The position numbers and the translations under genes were made by a program. From NCBI GenBank assembly GCA_001618615.1, contig LKHB01000001.1:1-37877 (forward strand): a stretch of 37,877 nucleotides of DNA. The letters run 5' to 3'. Shown here one piece after another: positions 1 through 7,936 of the stretch; position 1 is the first letter of the stretch; every line of letters begins with the position of its first letter. The notes under the pieces were generated by a model. The model ran no database searches and was not told the origin of the DNA. It saw nothing but the letters and a program-made list of their open reading frames with translations. The stretch comes from Fermentibacter danicus. GTDB lineage: Bacteria; Fermentibacterota; Fermentibacteria; Fermentibacterales; Fermentibacteraceae.

Positions 1-2
1 CG

Positions 3-500
3 TGGCAGGCCTGGAGGTTCCTGGCCCCGGGCCTCTATCCGTCCGAGAGAAGGATGCTGCTGGCCGGGCTGGCGATGGCCGCCGTGCTGTTCTGCTGCGG
101 GGCCGCCTTCAGCCTGCTGGTGCTGCTGAAGCCGACCCTCGCTCTCTTCAGGAGCTTCGAGAGCGGGATCGTGACGGGGAACTGGACGCTTTCCAACTTC
201 ATGTCGTTCATCGTACAGTTCGTCCTGGTCTTCGGCCTCTGCTTCGAGCTGCCGCTGGTGGTGCTGCTGCTGGCCCGGCTGGGGATAGTCGACCCGTCCA
301 CCCTCGGGAGATACCGGAGGCACGTGGTGATCGGCCTGCTTGTCCTCGGCGCGATACTTCCGCCGAACGACCCACTGACCCAGGTTCTCCTGGCGGTGCC
401 TCTCTACATCCTCTACGAGCTGAGCGTTCTGGCGGCGAAGGCGATGAACGCGGGCGGGCGGAGGCGTCCGGAGATCAGGTCCGGTTCTCCCGATCCCTGA
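3..500 (+). CDS. tatC: Sec-independent (twin-arginine) protein translocase TatC, C-terminal part
   Basis: The gene enters from the left edge of the window, so about 165 C-terminal residues are visible. TatC is the multispanning inner-membrane receptor of the Tat pathway, which exports folded proteins carrying a twin-arginine signal. The visible part starts with W-x-A-W-R-F-L-A-P-G-L-Y-x-x-E-R, a conserved TatC segment. It continues with four hydrophobic stretches and the family signature F-G-L-C-F-E-L-P, then P-P-N-D-P-L-T-Q before the last helix pair. The C-terminus is short and basic and ends at the TGA at 498-500. The last 26 bases overlap, tail to tail, the end of the leftward epimerase gene. 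Any tatA/B partner or upstream gene lies outside the window. The identification is firm; only the N-terminal third is missing. Confidence 0.93.
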   Translation, partial: WQAWRFLAPGLYPSERRMLLAGLAMAAVLFCCGAAFSLLVLLKPTLALFRSFESGIVTGNWTLSNFMSFIVQFVLVFGLCFELPLVVLLLARLGIVDPSTLGRYRRHVVIGLLVLGAILPPNDPLTQVLLAVPLYILYELSVLAAKAMNAGGRRRPEIRSGSPDP

Positions 501-1413
501 TCCGGCGCCGCCAGTCCCGGGCTGTGTCCTCGAGGCTGAGCGCCAGGGGCGTGGAGGCGCTCCAGCCCAGGAGGTCGAGGGCCGCACGGCCGTCACCCGT
601 CAGGTCCATTACCGCGCCGGCTTCCGCCCGGGGCAGTCCGGCCGCGTCCGGAGCGGGTTGTCCGAACAGCACGCACAGCGCCCGGACTACATCCAGTCCG
701 CTCGTGGACGCGCCCGAGCAGATGTTCAAGAAGTGGACTCCGGAAATGCCTGAAGAAAGCCACCGAACGTAGGCGCCGGCGACGTCCCTGACGTCCACGT
801 AGTCCCTCTTCGGCTCCAGACTGCCGGTAAAGAGCGGCGGCTCCGGCCTGCCGACCTCCGCGAGGGCCAGCTTCCGGGCCACCTGCGGCACCAGCATGAC
901 AGGCTCCTGGCCGGGCCCGACCAGGTTGAACATCCTGAAGATGCAGATGGCGGGAACCCTCCCCTGGAGGGAATCGAGCACCGCCCGCTCCCTCGAGAGA
1001 TGCGCGGCTCCATAGAAACCGGCGGGGGAGGGCGCACGGGACTCGACGACCGGCTGATCGCCCGCAGGAACGCTCCCGTAGACGGCGGAAGACCCGGCCA
1101 GAACGAATCCGCCGAAGTCCCCGCCCAGCGCCGCGAGCAGGTTCGCGGTGCCTTCGACGGCAACACGCATGGCGACGGCTTCCGGGGCCGTCCTGGAAGC
1201 TGCGGCCAGATGGACGACCGCATCGAAACTCAGTCCCCGGAGAGCTGCCCGGGTGGAGGCGGCGTCGGTGAGGTCGCAGGGGATGAAGCCCTCCCGGGGA
1301 TGGTGGCTCGTGGAGGGGAGGTCGAGGCCCCGGGTTTCGAATCCGGCTGCGTCCAGCGCGCTGGTGAGATGCCGGCCCAGAAAACCGCCTGCGCCCGTGA
1401 CGAGGATCTTCAT
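475..1413 (-). CDS. NAD-dependent epimerase/dehydratase (extended SDR), atypical active site
   Basis: This is a 312-residue nucleotide-sugar epimerase/dehydratase-type protein. The N-terminus carries the NAD-binding motif T-G-A-G-G-F-L-G, and the body has family landmarks such as L-A-G-S-S-A-V-Y-G and R-M-F-N-L-V-G-P-G-Q. In the catalytic Y-x-x-x-K motif the lysine is replaced by histidine: the sequence reads F-Y-G-A-A-H, confirmed on the DNA around 1000-1015. Activity may therefore be altered, or the protein may serve another role. The ATG at 1411-1413 lies 4 bases after the stop of the upstream nucleotidyltransferase, so the two are in one leftward operon. It is probably the last gene of the glycan cluster. 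The exact substrate cannot be told from sequence. Confidence 0.82.
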   Translation of the reverse strand: MKILVTGAGGFLGRHLTSALDAAGFETRGLDLPSTSHHPREGFIPCDLTDAASTRAALRGLSFDAVVHLAAASRTAPEAVAMRVAVEGTANLLAALGGDFGGFVLAGSSAVYGSVPAGDQPVVESRAPSPAGFYGAAHLSRERAVLDSLQGRVPAICIFRMFNLVGPGQEPVMLVPQVARKLALAEVGRPEPPLFTGSLEPKRDYVDVRDVAGAYVRWLSSGISGVHFLNICSGASTSGLDVVRALCVLFGQPAPDAAGLPRAEAGAVMDLTGDGRAALDLLGWSASTPLALSLEDTARDWRRRIRDRENRT

Positions 1414-1417
1414 CAGG

Positions 1418-2086
1418 TCAGGATGGGAGATAGATCCCTGGATCGGCTTCGAAGACCCTCTGCGCCTCGGAGTAGTCGTCCGGGTTGCCGATGTCCAGCC
1501 AGGCCGCGTCGGACTGGAACACGGAGACCGGGAGCCTTTCCGTCAGCATCCTGTGGACGAGATCCGGGAGATCGAACCTCGTGTCTCTCGGAATCAGGTC
1601 CACGGCCTCCCTGGTGTACCCGTAGACGCCCATGCTTACGTCGTATTCGAGAACCGGCTTCTCGGAGTAGTTCGTGACGAGCCCTTCGCGGTGATCTATG
1701 ACTCCGAGGGGCAGCGAGACCGTCTTTCTGTGGGAGGCGATCGTGAGGAGCGAGGCGGAGCGTGAGTGCTCCTCGAACATCCTCCTGAAGTCCAGGGTGG
1801 TCAGCACGTCGCCGTTGAGTGCGAGAAACCTGTCGGGCAGATCCTCGATCAGGGTGAGGGATCCCGCAGTTCCCAGGGGGGCCTTCTCCCGGACCCACCT
1901 GAAGTCGACTCCGTTCCTCTTCAGTTCGTGGTCGGAGAAATATGCCGCTATGAGTTCGGCGAGATGCCCGACGGAGAAGACCAGCTCCCTGAAGCCGTGG
2001 TTGACGAGCTGCCTGGCGAGTATGTCGATTATCGGATAGTTGCCCACTGGAACGAGCGGCTTGGGCAGGGCGGCGGTGTAGGGCGC
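1418..2086 (-). CDS. Sugar nucleotidyltransferase (NTP_transferase family), N-terminus lost in gap
   Basis: A nucleotidyltransferase of the glucose-1-phosphate/mannose-1-phosphate type, which makes NDP-sugars from sugar-1-phosphate and NTP. Visible landmarks are A-A-L-P-K-P-L-V-P-V-G (substrate loop), P-L-G-T-A-G-S-L, the metal-binding region L-N-G-D-V-L-T-T, a middle E-K-P segment, and the closing W-L-D-I-G-N-P-D-D-Y. No left-handed beta-helix acyltransferase domain follows, so it is the short form. The first 15-25 residues, including the glycine-rich G-G-x-G-x-R signature, fall in the N gap at 2087-2088. The reading frame enters directly from the gap as A-P-Y-T-A-A. The downstream epimerase starts 4 bases after its stop and the GT2 gene ends just upstream, so it sits in the middle of a leftward glycan-precursor operon. 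Confidence 0.85.
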   Translation of the reverse strand, partial: APYTAALPKPLVPVGNYPIIDILARQLVNHGFRELVFSVGHLAELIAAYFSDHELKRNGVDFRWVREKAPLGTAGSLTLIEDLPDRFLALNGDVLTTLDFRRMFEEHSRSASLLTIASHRKTVSLPLGVIDHREGLVTNYSEKPVLEYDVSMGVYGYTREAVDLIPRDTRFDLPDLVHRMLTERLPVSVFQSDAAWLDIGNPDDYSEAQRVFEADPGIYLPS

Positions 2087-2088
2087 NN
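2087..2088. other. Assembly gap (NN) inside the nucleotidyltransferase gene
   Basis: Two N bases separate the stop region of the GT2 gene (TGA at 2104-2106 on the minus strand) from the truncated start of the nucleotidyltransferase. The missing N-terminal signature suggests that tens of bases are absent, so the two Ns do not give the true gap length. Confidence 0.9.
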
Positions 2089-2103
2089 TCCCGACCTCCG
2101 CTC

Positions 2104-2823
2104 TCAGACCATCCTGTGGCCGCCCGGGCGGCGGCGCTTCCTGCGCAGAATATAGCGGGCCATCTCGTAGAGGGTGTTGATGACTATCGAAGGCCTGTCG
2201 AGAGTGGAGTGGCCGGCCTTGCGCGGGGTGTACTCGAAGCCTGCCTGGCCGATGCTCACCCCGTTCCTCCTGAACTCCGCGACCAGCTCGGCGTCGTAGA
2301 ACACCCCGTTGGCCCTCAGGTCGAGCTTTTTCAGTATCTCCCTGTGGAACATCTTCATGGAGAAGTTGACGTCGTGTACGTTCAGGCGGAAGACGAGCTG
2401 GACAAGGGTGTTGTAGACCCAGGAAAAGAGCGCCCGCTTGAAATTCTCGCGCTTCCCCACCCTGAAGCCTATCACGGCGTCGTAATCGTCCAGCAGGGGG
2501 ACGGCTCCGGAAAGGCTGGCTATTTCGAACGGCTCGTCTCCGTCGATGTAGAGAATGATCTCCTTGGAGGCGTTTGCGAAGCCCAGCCTGATGGCGCTGC
2601 CGAGGCCCTCACGGTTGATCTGGTGGATGACCCTCACAGCATGGTGTTCTCTGGCCAGCAGGTCGGCTATCTCGGCGGTCCTGTCCGTGCTGCCGCTCTC
2701 GATGATCAGGATCTCGTAGTCCGACGCGATCGACGGCATCACGCTCATGAGCGAGCGGACGGCGTTCTCCGCGTTCTCCTCCTCGTTGTACATCGGCACC
2801 ACGACTGAAATGGCAGGGAGCAT
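2104..2823 (-). CDS. GT2 family glycosyltransferase (dolichyl/polyprenyl-phosphate mannosyltransferase-like)
   Basis: A 239-residue soluble GT-A glycosyltransferase. It opens with I-S-V-V-V-P-M-Y-N-E-E-E-N (residues 5-17), the usual GT2 beginning. The common D-D-G-S-T-D motif reads I-E-S-G-S-T-D here (41-47), so the first acidic pair is altered. The metal-binding D-x-D-like stretch is Y-I-D-G-D-E-P (92-98). The C-terminus is strongly basic (R-R-K-R-R-R) without membrane helices, consistent with a DPM1-type enzyme that acts at the membrane surface on a polyprenyl phosphate. The start is the ATG at 2821-2823, chosen because AAAGGAAG lies just upstream and because the longer open frame upstream is low-complexity and unlike the family. 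It belongs to the leftward glycan operon. Confidence 0.85.
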   Translation of the reverse strand: MLPAISVVVPMYNEEENAENAVRSLMSVMPSIASDYEILIIESGSTDRTAEIADLLAREHHAVRVIHQINREGLGSAIRLGFANASKEIILYIDGDEPFEIASLSGAVPLLDDYDAVIGFRVGKRENFKRALFSWVYNTLVQLVFRLNVHDVNFSMKMFHREILKKLDLRANGVFYDAELVAEFRRNGVSIGQAGFEYTPRKAGHSTLDRPSIVINTLYEMARYILRRKRRRPGGHRMV

Positions 2824-2944
2824 CTGGCTTCCTTTCGGAGCGGGCGCGTGGTCTCCCGCGCAATCCGCCGGAGGACGGAGCTGTTCCGTTCCCCGTGCCG
2901 CGGAGTCGGCATCGGGCTGGGGATGCCGGTCGGCGACGGGCGGG

Positions 2945-3881
2945 TCAGGGGGTCGCATCCATGTCCAATATCGAAGGATTGCAGGCAGCGAACGCGTCGT
3001 ACCAGGCGAACGTCCGCGCGAGGCCTTCCTCGAGTGCGATCGAGGGGGAGAACCCTGTGGCTTCTCGGAGTTTCGAGATGTCCGGGCACCTCCTGGCCGG
3101 GGAGCCCGTCTGCGAGGGCATGCCTGCGATCGGGGCGGCGTGGCCGGAGAGCGAAAGAATCATCTCCGCCAGATCGCCGATCCTGGTCTCGCGGTCGTTC
3201 CCGACGTGGAAGATCCCTTCGGCGCCTGATTCCATCAGCATGGAGACAGCGGCGCAGAAGTCGTCGACGTAGCAGAATGCGCGTGTCTCGTCCGGACCGA
3301 AGACTCTGAAGGGATTCTCCCTGCGGAGCGCCCGGATCGACATCTGGGGGATGACGTGGTCGAAGCCCATCCTCGGGCCGTACACGTTGTGCGGCCTCAC
3401 CACCAGGGCGCGAAGGCCCTCGGATGCGGCCGACTGCATCACCAGGGCCTCCCCGAAGATCTTGGAGGCCGCATAGGAGTAGCGGGGGATACCCGGGTCG
3501 GCTATCCCGACGGGAACTCCCTCCGGCGTGGGTACGGGGACTCCGGCGGAGACCGGGAGCGCGCCGTAGACCTCGCTCGTCGAGGCGAAAACCATGCGGG
3601 CGCGGCATCTCCTCCAGAAGTCGGTGATGGTTATGGCGGAGAGGGCGTTCGTGCGGAGAACCCTCACGGGTTCGCGCGAGGCGGCCTGGATGCCGATAAC
3701 CGCNNGCCTGGACGAAGTCGATCCCCGGCCTGGAGAAGACGGCGGCCGCGTCGTCGTCGAGCCTGCCCCTGCTGAGGTCGTCCACCACGGTCACGGAAGC
3801 TCCGCTGTCGAGCAGGCGGCGGACCATCCCCAGGCCGATGAAACCGGCTCCGCCGGTCAGGAGGACTCTAGCGGACTTCAT
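2945..3881 (-). CDS. NAD-dependent epimerase/dehydratase (UDP-glucose 4-epimerase-like), split by an assembly gap
   Basis: An extended-SDR sugar-nucleotide epimerase/dehydratase in two pieces. The N-terminal piece (3881 down to 3706) begins M-K-S-A-R-V-L-L-T-G-G-A-G-F-I-G, the NAD-binding motif, and stops at G-I-D-F-V-Q. The C-terminal piece resumes in another frame as A-V-I-G-I-Q-A-A-S and contains F-A-S-T-S-E-V-Y-G, the intact catalytic Y-A-A-S-K, and V-V-R-P-H-N-V-Y-G-P. Between the pieces the family normally has about 20-30 residues ending in H-L-A, so the gap hides real sequence; the frame change is not evidence of a pseudogene. The ATG at 3879-3881 overlaps the end of the upstream dehydrogenase gene by 14 bases. 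Substrate unknown. Confidence 0.85.
3704..3705. other. Assembly gap (NN) inside the epimerase gene
   Basis: The two sides are in different frames and the segment between the second Rossmann strand and the H-L-A region of the epimerase is absent. The missing length is probably about 60-90 bases, from comparison with the normal spacing in the family. Confidence 0.85.
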
Positions 3882-5214
3882 GGCAGAGGCCCGCGTAGAG
3901 AACGTTCTCGGTTTCAGGGACACCGGAGTCCGTCAGGATGCGCCAGCAGTCGTAGACGAGGATCTTCCTCCCCGGGGGGGTGGACAGGGCTCCGGCGATG
4001 TCCCGCCTGTAACCGGGATGGTCGTTCAGCAGTACGATGGCATCGGCGGCGGCGATCCCGTCGTGGATGGCGACGGGTTCCGCGCCAAGCCCGGCCGTGC
4101 ATTCCGGGCTCACCCTGTAGTCGTGTCCAAGGATTCGCCCGACACGACCGGCTATGGAGGAGATGAAGGGCGCCGCCGGAGTGCCTCTCAGGTCGTCCGT
4201 CTCCGGAATCCCCTTGTAGGCCATGCCGCATGCCAGCACTGTGGCCGCACCCGGATCGGCCGTGATCCTGCCGAGCATTCGCATGAAGTCCTCCGCGGCC
4301 GTCCCGGGCATGGATTCGTTGAGTTTCCTGGCGCAGCGGACCAGCGAGAGGGAGGGATCCCTGTCGCCGAGCGATTCGAGGAGCAGGTACGGATCCTTGG
4401 AGAGGCATCCTCCTCCGACGAAGCCGGGTTTCGCGATCCTGGGACGGACGACGGCGAGACCCTCGGCGCGTTCGGTGTAGCCTTCGTTGGCCCCGCGGAT
4501 CACCTCCAGCGGGTCTATGCCGTGGGTGGAGGCGAGGAGCGCCACCTCGTTGCCGAAACCGTAAAGCAGGTCCGTGTGGCAGTTGTTGACGAGCTTCACC
4601 ATCTCGGCCGCCTCAGGCGAGGAGAGGCGGACGATGGAATCCGTGAGCCGGGAGAAGAATCGCTCCGCCAGATCGGCGCTGCGATCGTCGACGGCCCCGA
4701 TGACCTGGGGAAGGTTGCGCAGCTCCATCAGAGCGGCGCCCTGGACCGTCCGCTCCGGGCAGAATGCGAGGGAGGCCTCCGGATTCCTGCCGCGGAGGGT
4801 CGCCAGAACGAGGGTCCGCGAGGTGCCGACCGGCACCGTGGAGCGGACGACGACCAGACCGTCGGGCGGCATCCTCCGAGAGATCTGCGCGGCTGCGTCC
4901 TTGAGGTTCGAGAGATCCGGAGCGCCGGTGGACGGATCGGCCGGGGTCGAGACGCAGATGATCGTGACCGGCGGCAGCTCGTCCGGCCACCCGGTGGCTG
5001 CGTGGAGGGAGCCGCCGGCGCAGCGGGCCAGTATCGCGTCTATGCCGGGTTCGTATATGTAGCTGCGGCCGGAGTTGACGGAGTCGACAACCTCGCGCCT
5101 CCTCTCGATGCCGAGCACCCGGAGGCCGGCATCGGCCAGGGCTGCGGCCAGAGTAATTCCGACATATCCGAGTCCGACTATCGCCACATCGTGACGGGCT
5201 GCCCGGGAGACCAC
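3868..5214 (-). CDS. Nucleotide-sugar dehydrogenase (UDP-glucose/UDP-ManNAc/GDP-mannose dehydrogenase family)
   Basis: A 448-residue NAD-dependent dehydrogenase that would oxidise an NDP-sugar to the uronic acid in two steps. The N-terminal Rossmann motif is V-A-I-V-G-L-G-Y-V-G. The central helix carries the conserved lysine in E-M-V-K-L-V-N-N. The catalytic cysteine lies in G-F-V-G-G-G-C-L-S-K-D-P. The C-terminal UDP-binding domain has A-Y-K-G-I-P-E-T-D-D-L-R. The length is normal for the family. The GTG at 5212-5214 is used because the Rossmann strand follows after nine residues; no strong ribosome site is visible. It is the first gene of a five-gene leftward cluster and overlaps the next gene by 14 bases. 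The sugar cannot be assigned more closely. Confidence 0.9.
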   Translation of the reverse strand: MVSRAARHDVAIVGLGYVGITLAAALADAGLRVLGIERRREVVDSVNSGRSYIYEPGIDAILARCAGGSLHAATGWPDELPPVTIICVSTPADPSTGAPDLSNLKDAAAQISRRMPPDGLVVVRSTVPVGTSRTLVLATLRGRNPEASLAFCPERTVQGAALMELRNLPQVIGAVDDRSADLAERFFSRLTDSIVRLSSPEAAEMVKLVNNCHTDLLYGFGNEVALLASTHGIDPLEVIRGANEGYTERAEGLAVVRPRIAKPGFVGGGCLSKDPYLLLESLGDRDPSLSLVRCARKLNESMPGTAAEDFMRMLGRITADPGAATVLACGMAYKGIPETDDLRGTPAAPFISSIAGRVGRILGHDYRVSPECTAGLGAEPVAIHDGIAAADAIVLLNDHPGYRRDIAGALSTPPGRKILVYDCWRILTDSGVPETENVLYAGLCHEVR

Positions 5215-5237
5215 CTTGGAATACCGTCCTTCGATTG

Positions 5238-5340
5238 CGTTATCGACAACAATAGCCTGCCGGGGGGCTCCAGCGGAAGATGCCGCAGCGGGAAGTGCGG
5301 AGGGAAGGGGTTTGCCAAACCGGTGAAGCTCTCGTTATCG
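5238..5340. promoter_or_regulatory. Divergent control region with paired CGTTATCG octamers and a GGTTTG-C-CAAACC palindrome
   Basis: The 154-bp region between the leftward dehydrogenase and the rightward GT-C gene holds the octamer CGTTATCG twice in the same orientation (5238-5245 and 5333-5340), plus a 13-bp palindrome, GGTTTGCCAAACC (5309-5321), 48 bp before the ATG at 5369. Such arrangements often mark operators shared by divergent genes, but no clear promoter boxes were seen and chance cannot be excluded. Confidence 0.3.
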
Positions 5341-5368
5341 TGCGCTGTCTGTAACGCGGGGGAGGCCT

Positions 5369-6751
5369 ATGACCCGTTCCCGGATCAGCATCGAGACGGC
5401 GCTGGGGATTCTGGCCGCGTCGCTCCTGGCGGCTGCCGCCTTCGGCCCGCTCATCGGCATCTTCTTCGATCCTCAGGATTTCAAGAGCTTCCTCGCTCCC
5501 CTCAGCGGGGGGATGGGGATCGCAGAATACATGGTGGAGAGCTGGAGCTGGTTCGAGGGAGCCGAAAGGGTCGGCTTCTTCAGGCCCGTGACCAGCCTCG
5601 CCTTCATGCTGGACTACCCCCTGTGGAGGGGGAATCCGGCCGGATACCGGCTGGACAACATCCTGATCCACATCGTCTGCTGCGTGCTCGTAATGCGTCT
5701 TTCGAGAGCCATCGGGGCCGGAAGGGCCGGAGCATCGATGGCGGGCGTCCTGTTCGCCGTCCATCCCGGGGTGCAGAACGCGGTGACGATGATAGTCGGC
5801 AGGCACGATCTCCTGGCGACCGCGTTCGGTCTCCTGGCTGTGACGGAGACTATCCGGCCGGTCACGTCCGGGACGCAGCCATCTCGTCGGGCCCTTCTGC
5901 TGCCCGCGCTCTTAACCGCGCTCGCTCTCGGCTCGAAGGAGCTGGGCATGGCCTGCCTGGTCGCCGTGCCCATGCTCTGGCTGCTCTACCCGGGGCCCAT
6001 GCGCGCCTCGGGCGGGTTGTGGCTCGTCCCGGTCGGCACGGCCTTGGTGGGCGTCGTTTATTTCGCGGCGCGCCTTGTGGTGTTCGGCGGCATCGGCGGC
6101 TATTCGTCGATCAACCCGCCCGCTTCGATGCCTCTTCATCTCCTGGTGATCCTGCTCCAGGCGTCGGGGGCGGCATTCTTCGAGAGCTGGACCGTCGGCG
6201 CGGTCTGGCTCGCCATCGCCGCGGCGATGGCCGTGAACCGCCTGAGATCGGACCGGGCGGCATGGGCAGGGGCTGCGGTGATGGGATGCGTCGCGGCCCT
6301 GTTCGGATTCCAGACGGTGGCGGGGATCCCCTGCGCCCATTACGTCTATGCGCCTGCCTCCGTGGCATGCGCCATGCTCGGGAGGTTCGCGGACGACGGG
6401 AAGGGAATCCGCAGGGCTCTTCCATCCCTGGCCTTCCTGGCCCTCACGATCCCCGTCTGGTTCGTGGAGTTCCGGGAGGAGGGCATTGCACATTCGGCGG
6501 CGACGCTTTCTGCAGAGAAGGTGTTCGAGTCGCTGGAGGCGGTTTCGGACCGGTTCGTGCCGGGTGAACGTTACGAGATATGGAGCCCCGTGGAGGGGAC
6601 CGCAGAGGAGCAGGAGATGAAGAATGTCCCGCTCTATATGGCGTTCCTCCGCCCCGGGGAGTGTATCCGGCTCCGCGTGGTGCGGGATGCTCCGCCGGAT
6701 CCGGACGGGCGGGGGGTATTCTGGGAGAACGGCGGGATCGTCATCAGATGA
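5369..6751 (+). CDS. GT-C fold membrane glycosyltransferase-like protein (TMTC/PMT-like N-terminal region)
   Basis: A 460-residue polytopic membrane protein with about ten hydrophobic segments. Two stretches recall the bacterial relatives of TMTC and other GT-C proteins: F-F-R-P-V-T-S-L-A-F-M-L-D-Y (70-83) and H-P-G-V-Q-N-A-V-T-M-I-V-G-R-H-D-L-L-A (132-150), followed by a S-K-E-L-G-M-A segment near 190. A soluble C-terminal tail of about 80 residues follows the last helix. GT-C enzymes use polyprenyl-phosphate sugars and act on the outer face of the inner membrane. The start at 5369 has GGGGGAGG a few bases upstream. The stop overlaps the next ATG by four bases (ATGA at 6748-6751). Its place beside the glycan cluster suggests a role in envelope glycosylation; substrate unknown. 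Confidence 0.7.
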   Translation: MTRSRISIETALGILAASLLAAAAFGPLIGIFFDPQDFKSFLAPLSGGMGIAEYMVESWSWFEGAERVGFFRPVTSLAFMLDYPLWRGNPAGYRLDNILIHIVCCVLVMRLSRAIGAGRAGASMAGVLFAVHPGVQNAVTMIVGRHDLLATAFGLLAVTETIRPVTSGTQPSRRALLLPALLTALALGSKELGMACLVAVPMLWLLYPGPMRASGGLWLVPVGTALVGVVYFAARLVVFGGIGGYSSINPPASMPLHLLVILLQASGAAFFESWTVGAVWLAIAAAMAVNRLRSDRAAWAGAAVMGCVAALFGFQTVAGIPCAHYVYAPASVACAMLGRFADDGKGIRRALPSLAFLALTIPVWFVEFREEGIAHSAATLSAEKVFESLEAVSDRFVPGERYEIWSPVEGTAEEQEMKNVPLYMAFLRPGECIRLRVVRDAPPDPDGRGVFWENGGIVIR

Positions 6752-7716
6752 GCGGGAAGGTGCGGATCCGCTGGGGCGTCGCCGCAGTCTACGCCGCCGT
6801 TTCCATCCTGCTCCCCTCTATCCTCCTGACGCTTGCGGGCCGGCATGCGCTGCCCCTGCTCGAGGAGAGGTTCCTCTTCCAGGCTCCCGGGTTCGTGCAG
6901 GCGAGGATACTGGTGCATCTGGCGGCCAGGGGTCTGGCGCTCGTCCTGCCGTCCGCCGGCATCATCACCATCTACCACGTGCTTTCCTCCCTGTCCGTGA
7001 TGGCGATGCTGCTCTCCTTCAGAAGGCTGGTCGGCGCTGTTTCCACACACACGGATTGGCCGGATCGCGACCCGGCCCGGGACTGTCTCATCATCCTGGT
7101 GCCCGTGGCCGCCAACTACATCCTGCTCGGCGGTGTGTTCATGCCGGAGGACTTCCCGGCGATAGCGCTCTTCTCTCTGGGTCTGGCCATGCTGCTGGAG
7201 GGGAGGACAGGCTGGTTCTACGCGGTCTTCGCCGTCGGCTGCCTGAACAGAGAGACGATCGTCCTGCTGGTTCCTGCGTTCGTGCTGGCGGCGCAGACCG
7301 GAAGGTCGGGCCTGGGCGACCTCATCGCCAGGGCTCTCCATGCCGTGCTGCTTCTTGCGATCTGGGCGGGAATCCGGGCGTGCATCTTCACGCTGCTCTG
7401 CGGTGGTATTCCAGTTCTCTACGAGGACCATCTCGCGGAGAACCTGGCCTTCGTCCGGGATATGATCCTGATGAAGCCGCACGCCGCGAAGATGTGGCTG
7501 ACGTTCGGCGGGATGTGGATCCTCGTCCCGTTCGCCTGGCGGAGGATGCCCGCGGTGCTCCGGCGCCTCATGATCCTTTTCCCGATCATGTTCCTGATAA
7601 TGCTCAAAACAGGCAACTTCGACGGAGAGGCCCGCATCTGGAACGAACTTGTGCCCCTCGCCGCCCTCCCCTGGTTCGGTGTCAGAGGAAAAAACGTCAA
7701 AAACGCACCGATTTAG
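6748..7716 (+). CDS. Polytopic membrane protein, GT-C-like, C-terminus supplied by an inverted-repeat element
   Basis: A 322-residue integral membrane protein with about nine hydrophobic helices. The segment C-L-N-R-E-T-I-V-L-L-V-P-A resembles the N-R-E-T motif seen in many uncharacterised bacterial GT-C-type proteins, but no full family signature is visible, so the function is tentative. It starts in the ATGA overlap with the preceding GT-C gene, indicating translational coupling and a shared role. The last 13 codons (ending G-V-R-G-K-N-V-K-N-A-P-I and the TAG at 7714-7716) lie inside the left arm of a 200-bp inverted-repeat element that is much more AT-rich than the gene body. The natural C-terminus may therefore have been replaced. 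No terminator other than the palindrome at 7715-7739 follows. Confidence 0.6.
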   Translation: MSGKVRIRWGVAAVYAAVSILLPSILLTLAGRHALPLLEERFLFQAPGFVQARILVHLAARGLALVLPSAGIITIYHVLSSLSVMAMLLSFRRLVGAVSTHTDWPDRDPARDCLIILVPVAANYILLGGVFMPEDFPAIALFSLGLAMLLEGRTGWFYAVFAVGCLNRETIVLLVPAFVLAAQTGRSGLGDLIARALHAVLLLAIWAGIRACIFTLLCGGIPVLYEDHLAENLAFVRDMILMKPHAAKMWLTFGGMWILVPFAWRRMPAVLRRLMILFPIMFLIMLKTGNFDGEARIWNELVPLAALPWFGVRGKNVKNAPI

Positions 7717-7876
7717 AGTTATATTCCGAATATAACTCTCTTTGTTCGACAAAATAGTCAGTATAAGAACCTAAAAAGCCTGAATGATATGCTTAGCGTG
7801 AAGCTACGTATCCTGTATAATTCGGAGATATTTACAACCCGCAGATGCGTATTTGACGTTTTTCCCTCTGACACCG
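7677..7876. repeat. 200-bp AT-rich element bounded by 31-bp imperfect inverted repeats (MITE-like)
   Basis: The left arm (7677-7707) and the reverse complement of the right arm (7846-7876) match at 29 of 31 positions by direct comparison; the shared outer end reads CGGTGTCAGAGG. The interior is strikingly AT-rich in an otherwise GC-rich window and carries a near-perfect palindrome at 7715-7739. No transposase fits within 200 bp, and no clear target-site duplication is visible at the arm edges. Size, terminal inverted repeats and base composition resemble a miniature inverted-repeat element, but only one copy is in this window. The left arm overlaps the 3' end of the GT-C-like gene. Confidence 0.6.
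7715..7739. terminator. Perfect 12-bp palindrome just after the GT-C gene stop
   Basis: AGAGTTATATTC and GAATATAACTCT are perfect reverse complements separated by one C, starting inside the stop codon. In RNA this forms an 11-bp stem with a CCG loop, followed by CTTTG. It could be a weak terminator, an operator, or the internal palindrome of the surrounding element. Confidence 0.4.
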
Positions 7877-7891
7877 GACTTCACCGGACTT
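7872..7891 (+). repeat. Perfect tandem duplication of CACCGGACTT
   Basis: The 10-mer CACCGGACTT occurs twice back to back (7872-7881, 7882-7891). The first unit overlaps the outer edge of the right inverted-repeat arm. It lies in the leader of the DUF6504-like gene. Confidence 0.8.
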
Positions 7892-7936
7892 GACCCACAA
7901 ACGGATGTTTGTATCATTTCCCCGGAGGTGTCCGGG

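Noticed and set aside
2745..3923. A fused 392-codon frame through the gap at 3704
   Set aside because: It exists only because the NN was read as two bases; the true frame changes at the gap.
3838..6567. A 909-codon open frame on the plus strand
   Set aside because: It runs antisense to the dehydrogenase and across the GT-C gene in another frame; its translation is Arg/Gly-rich with no domain, a high-GC shadow.
7853..7936. TTG start for the DUF6504-like protein giving M-T-F-F-P-L-T-P
   Set aside because: The extra residues come from the inverted-repeat arm and recur antisense at the left arm; the GTG at 7937 has a good ribosome site.
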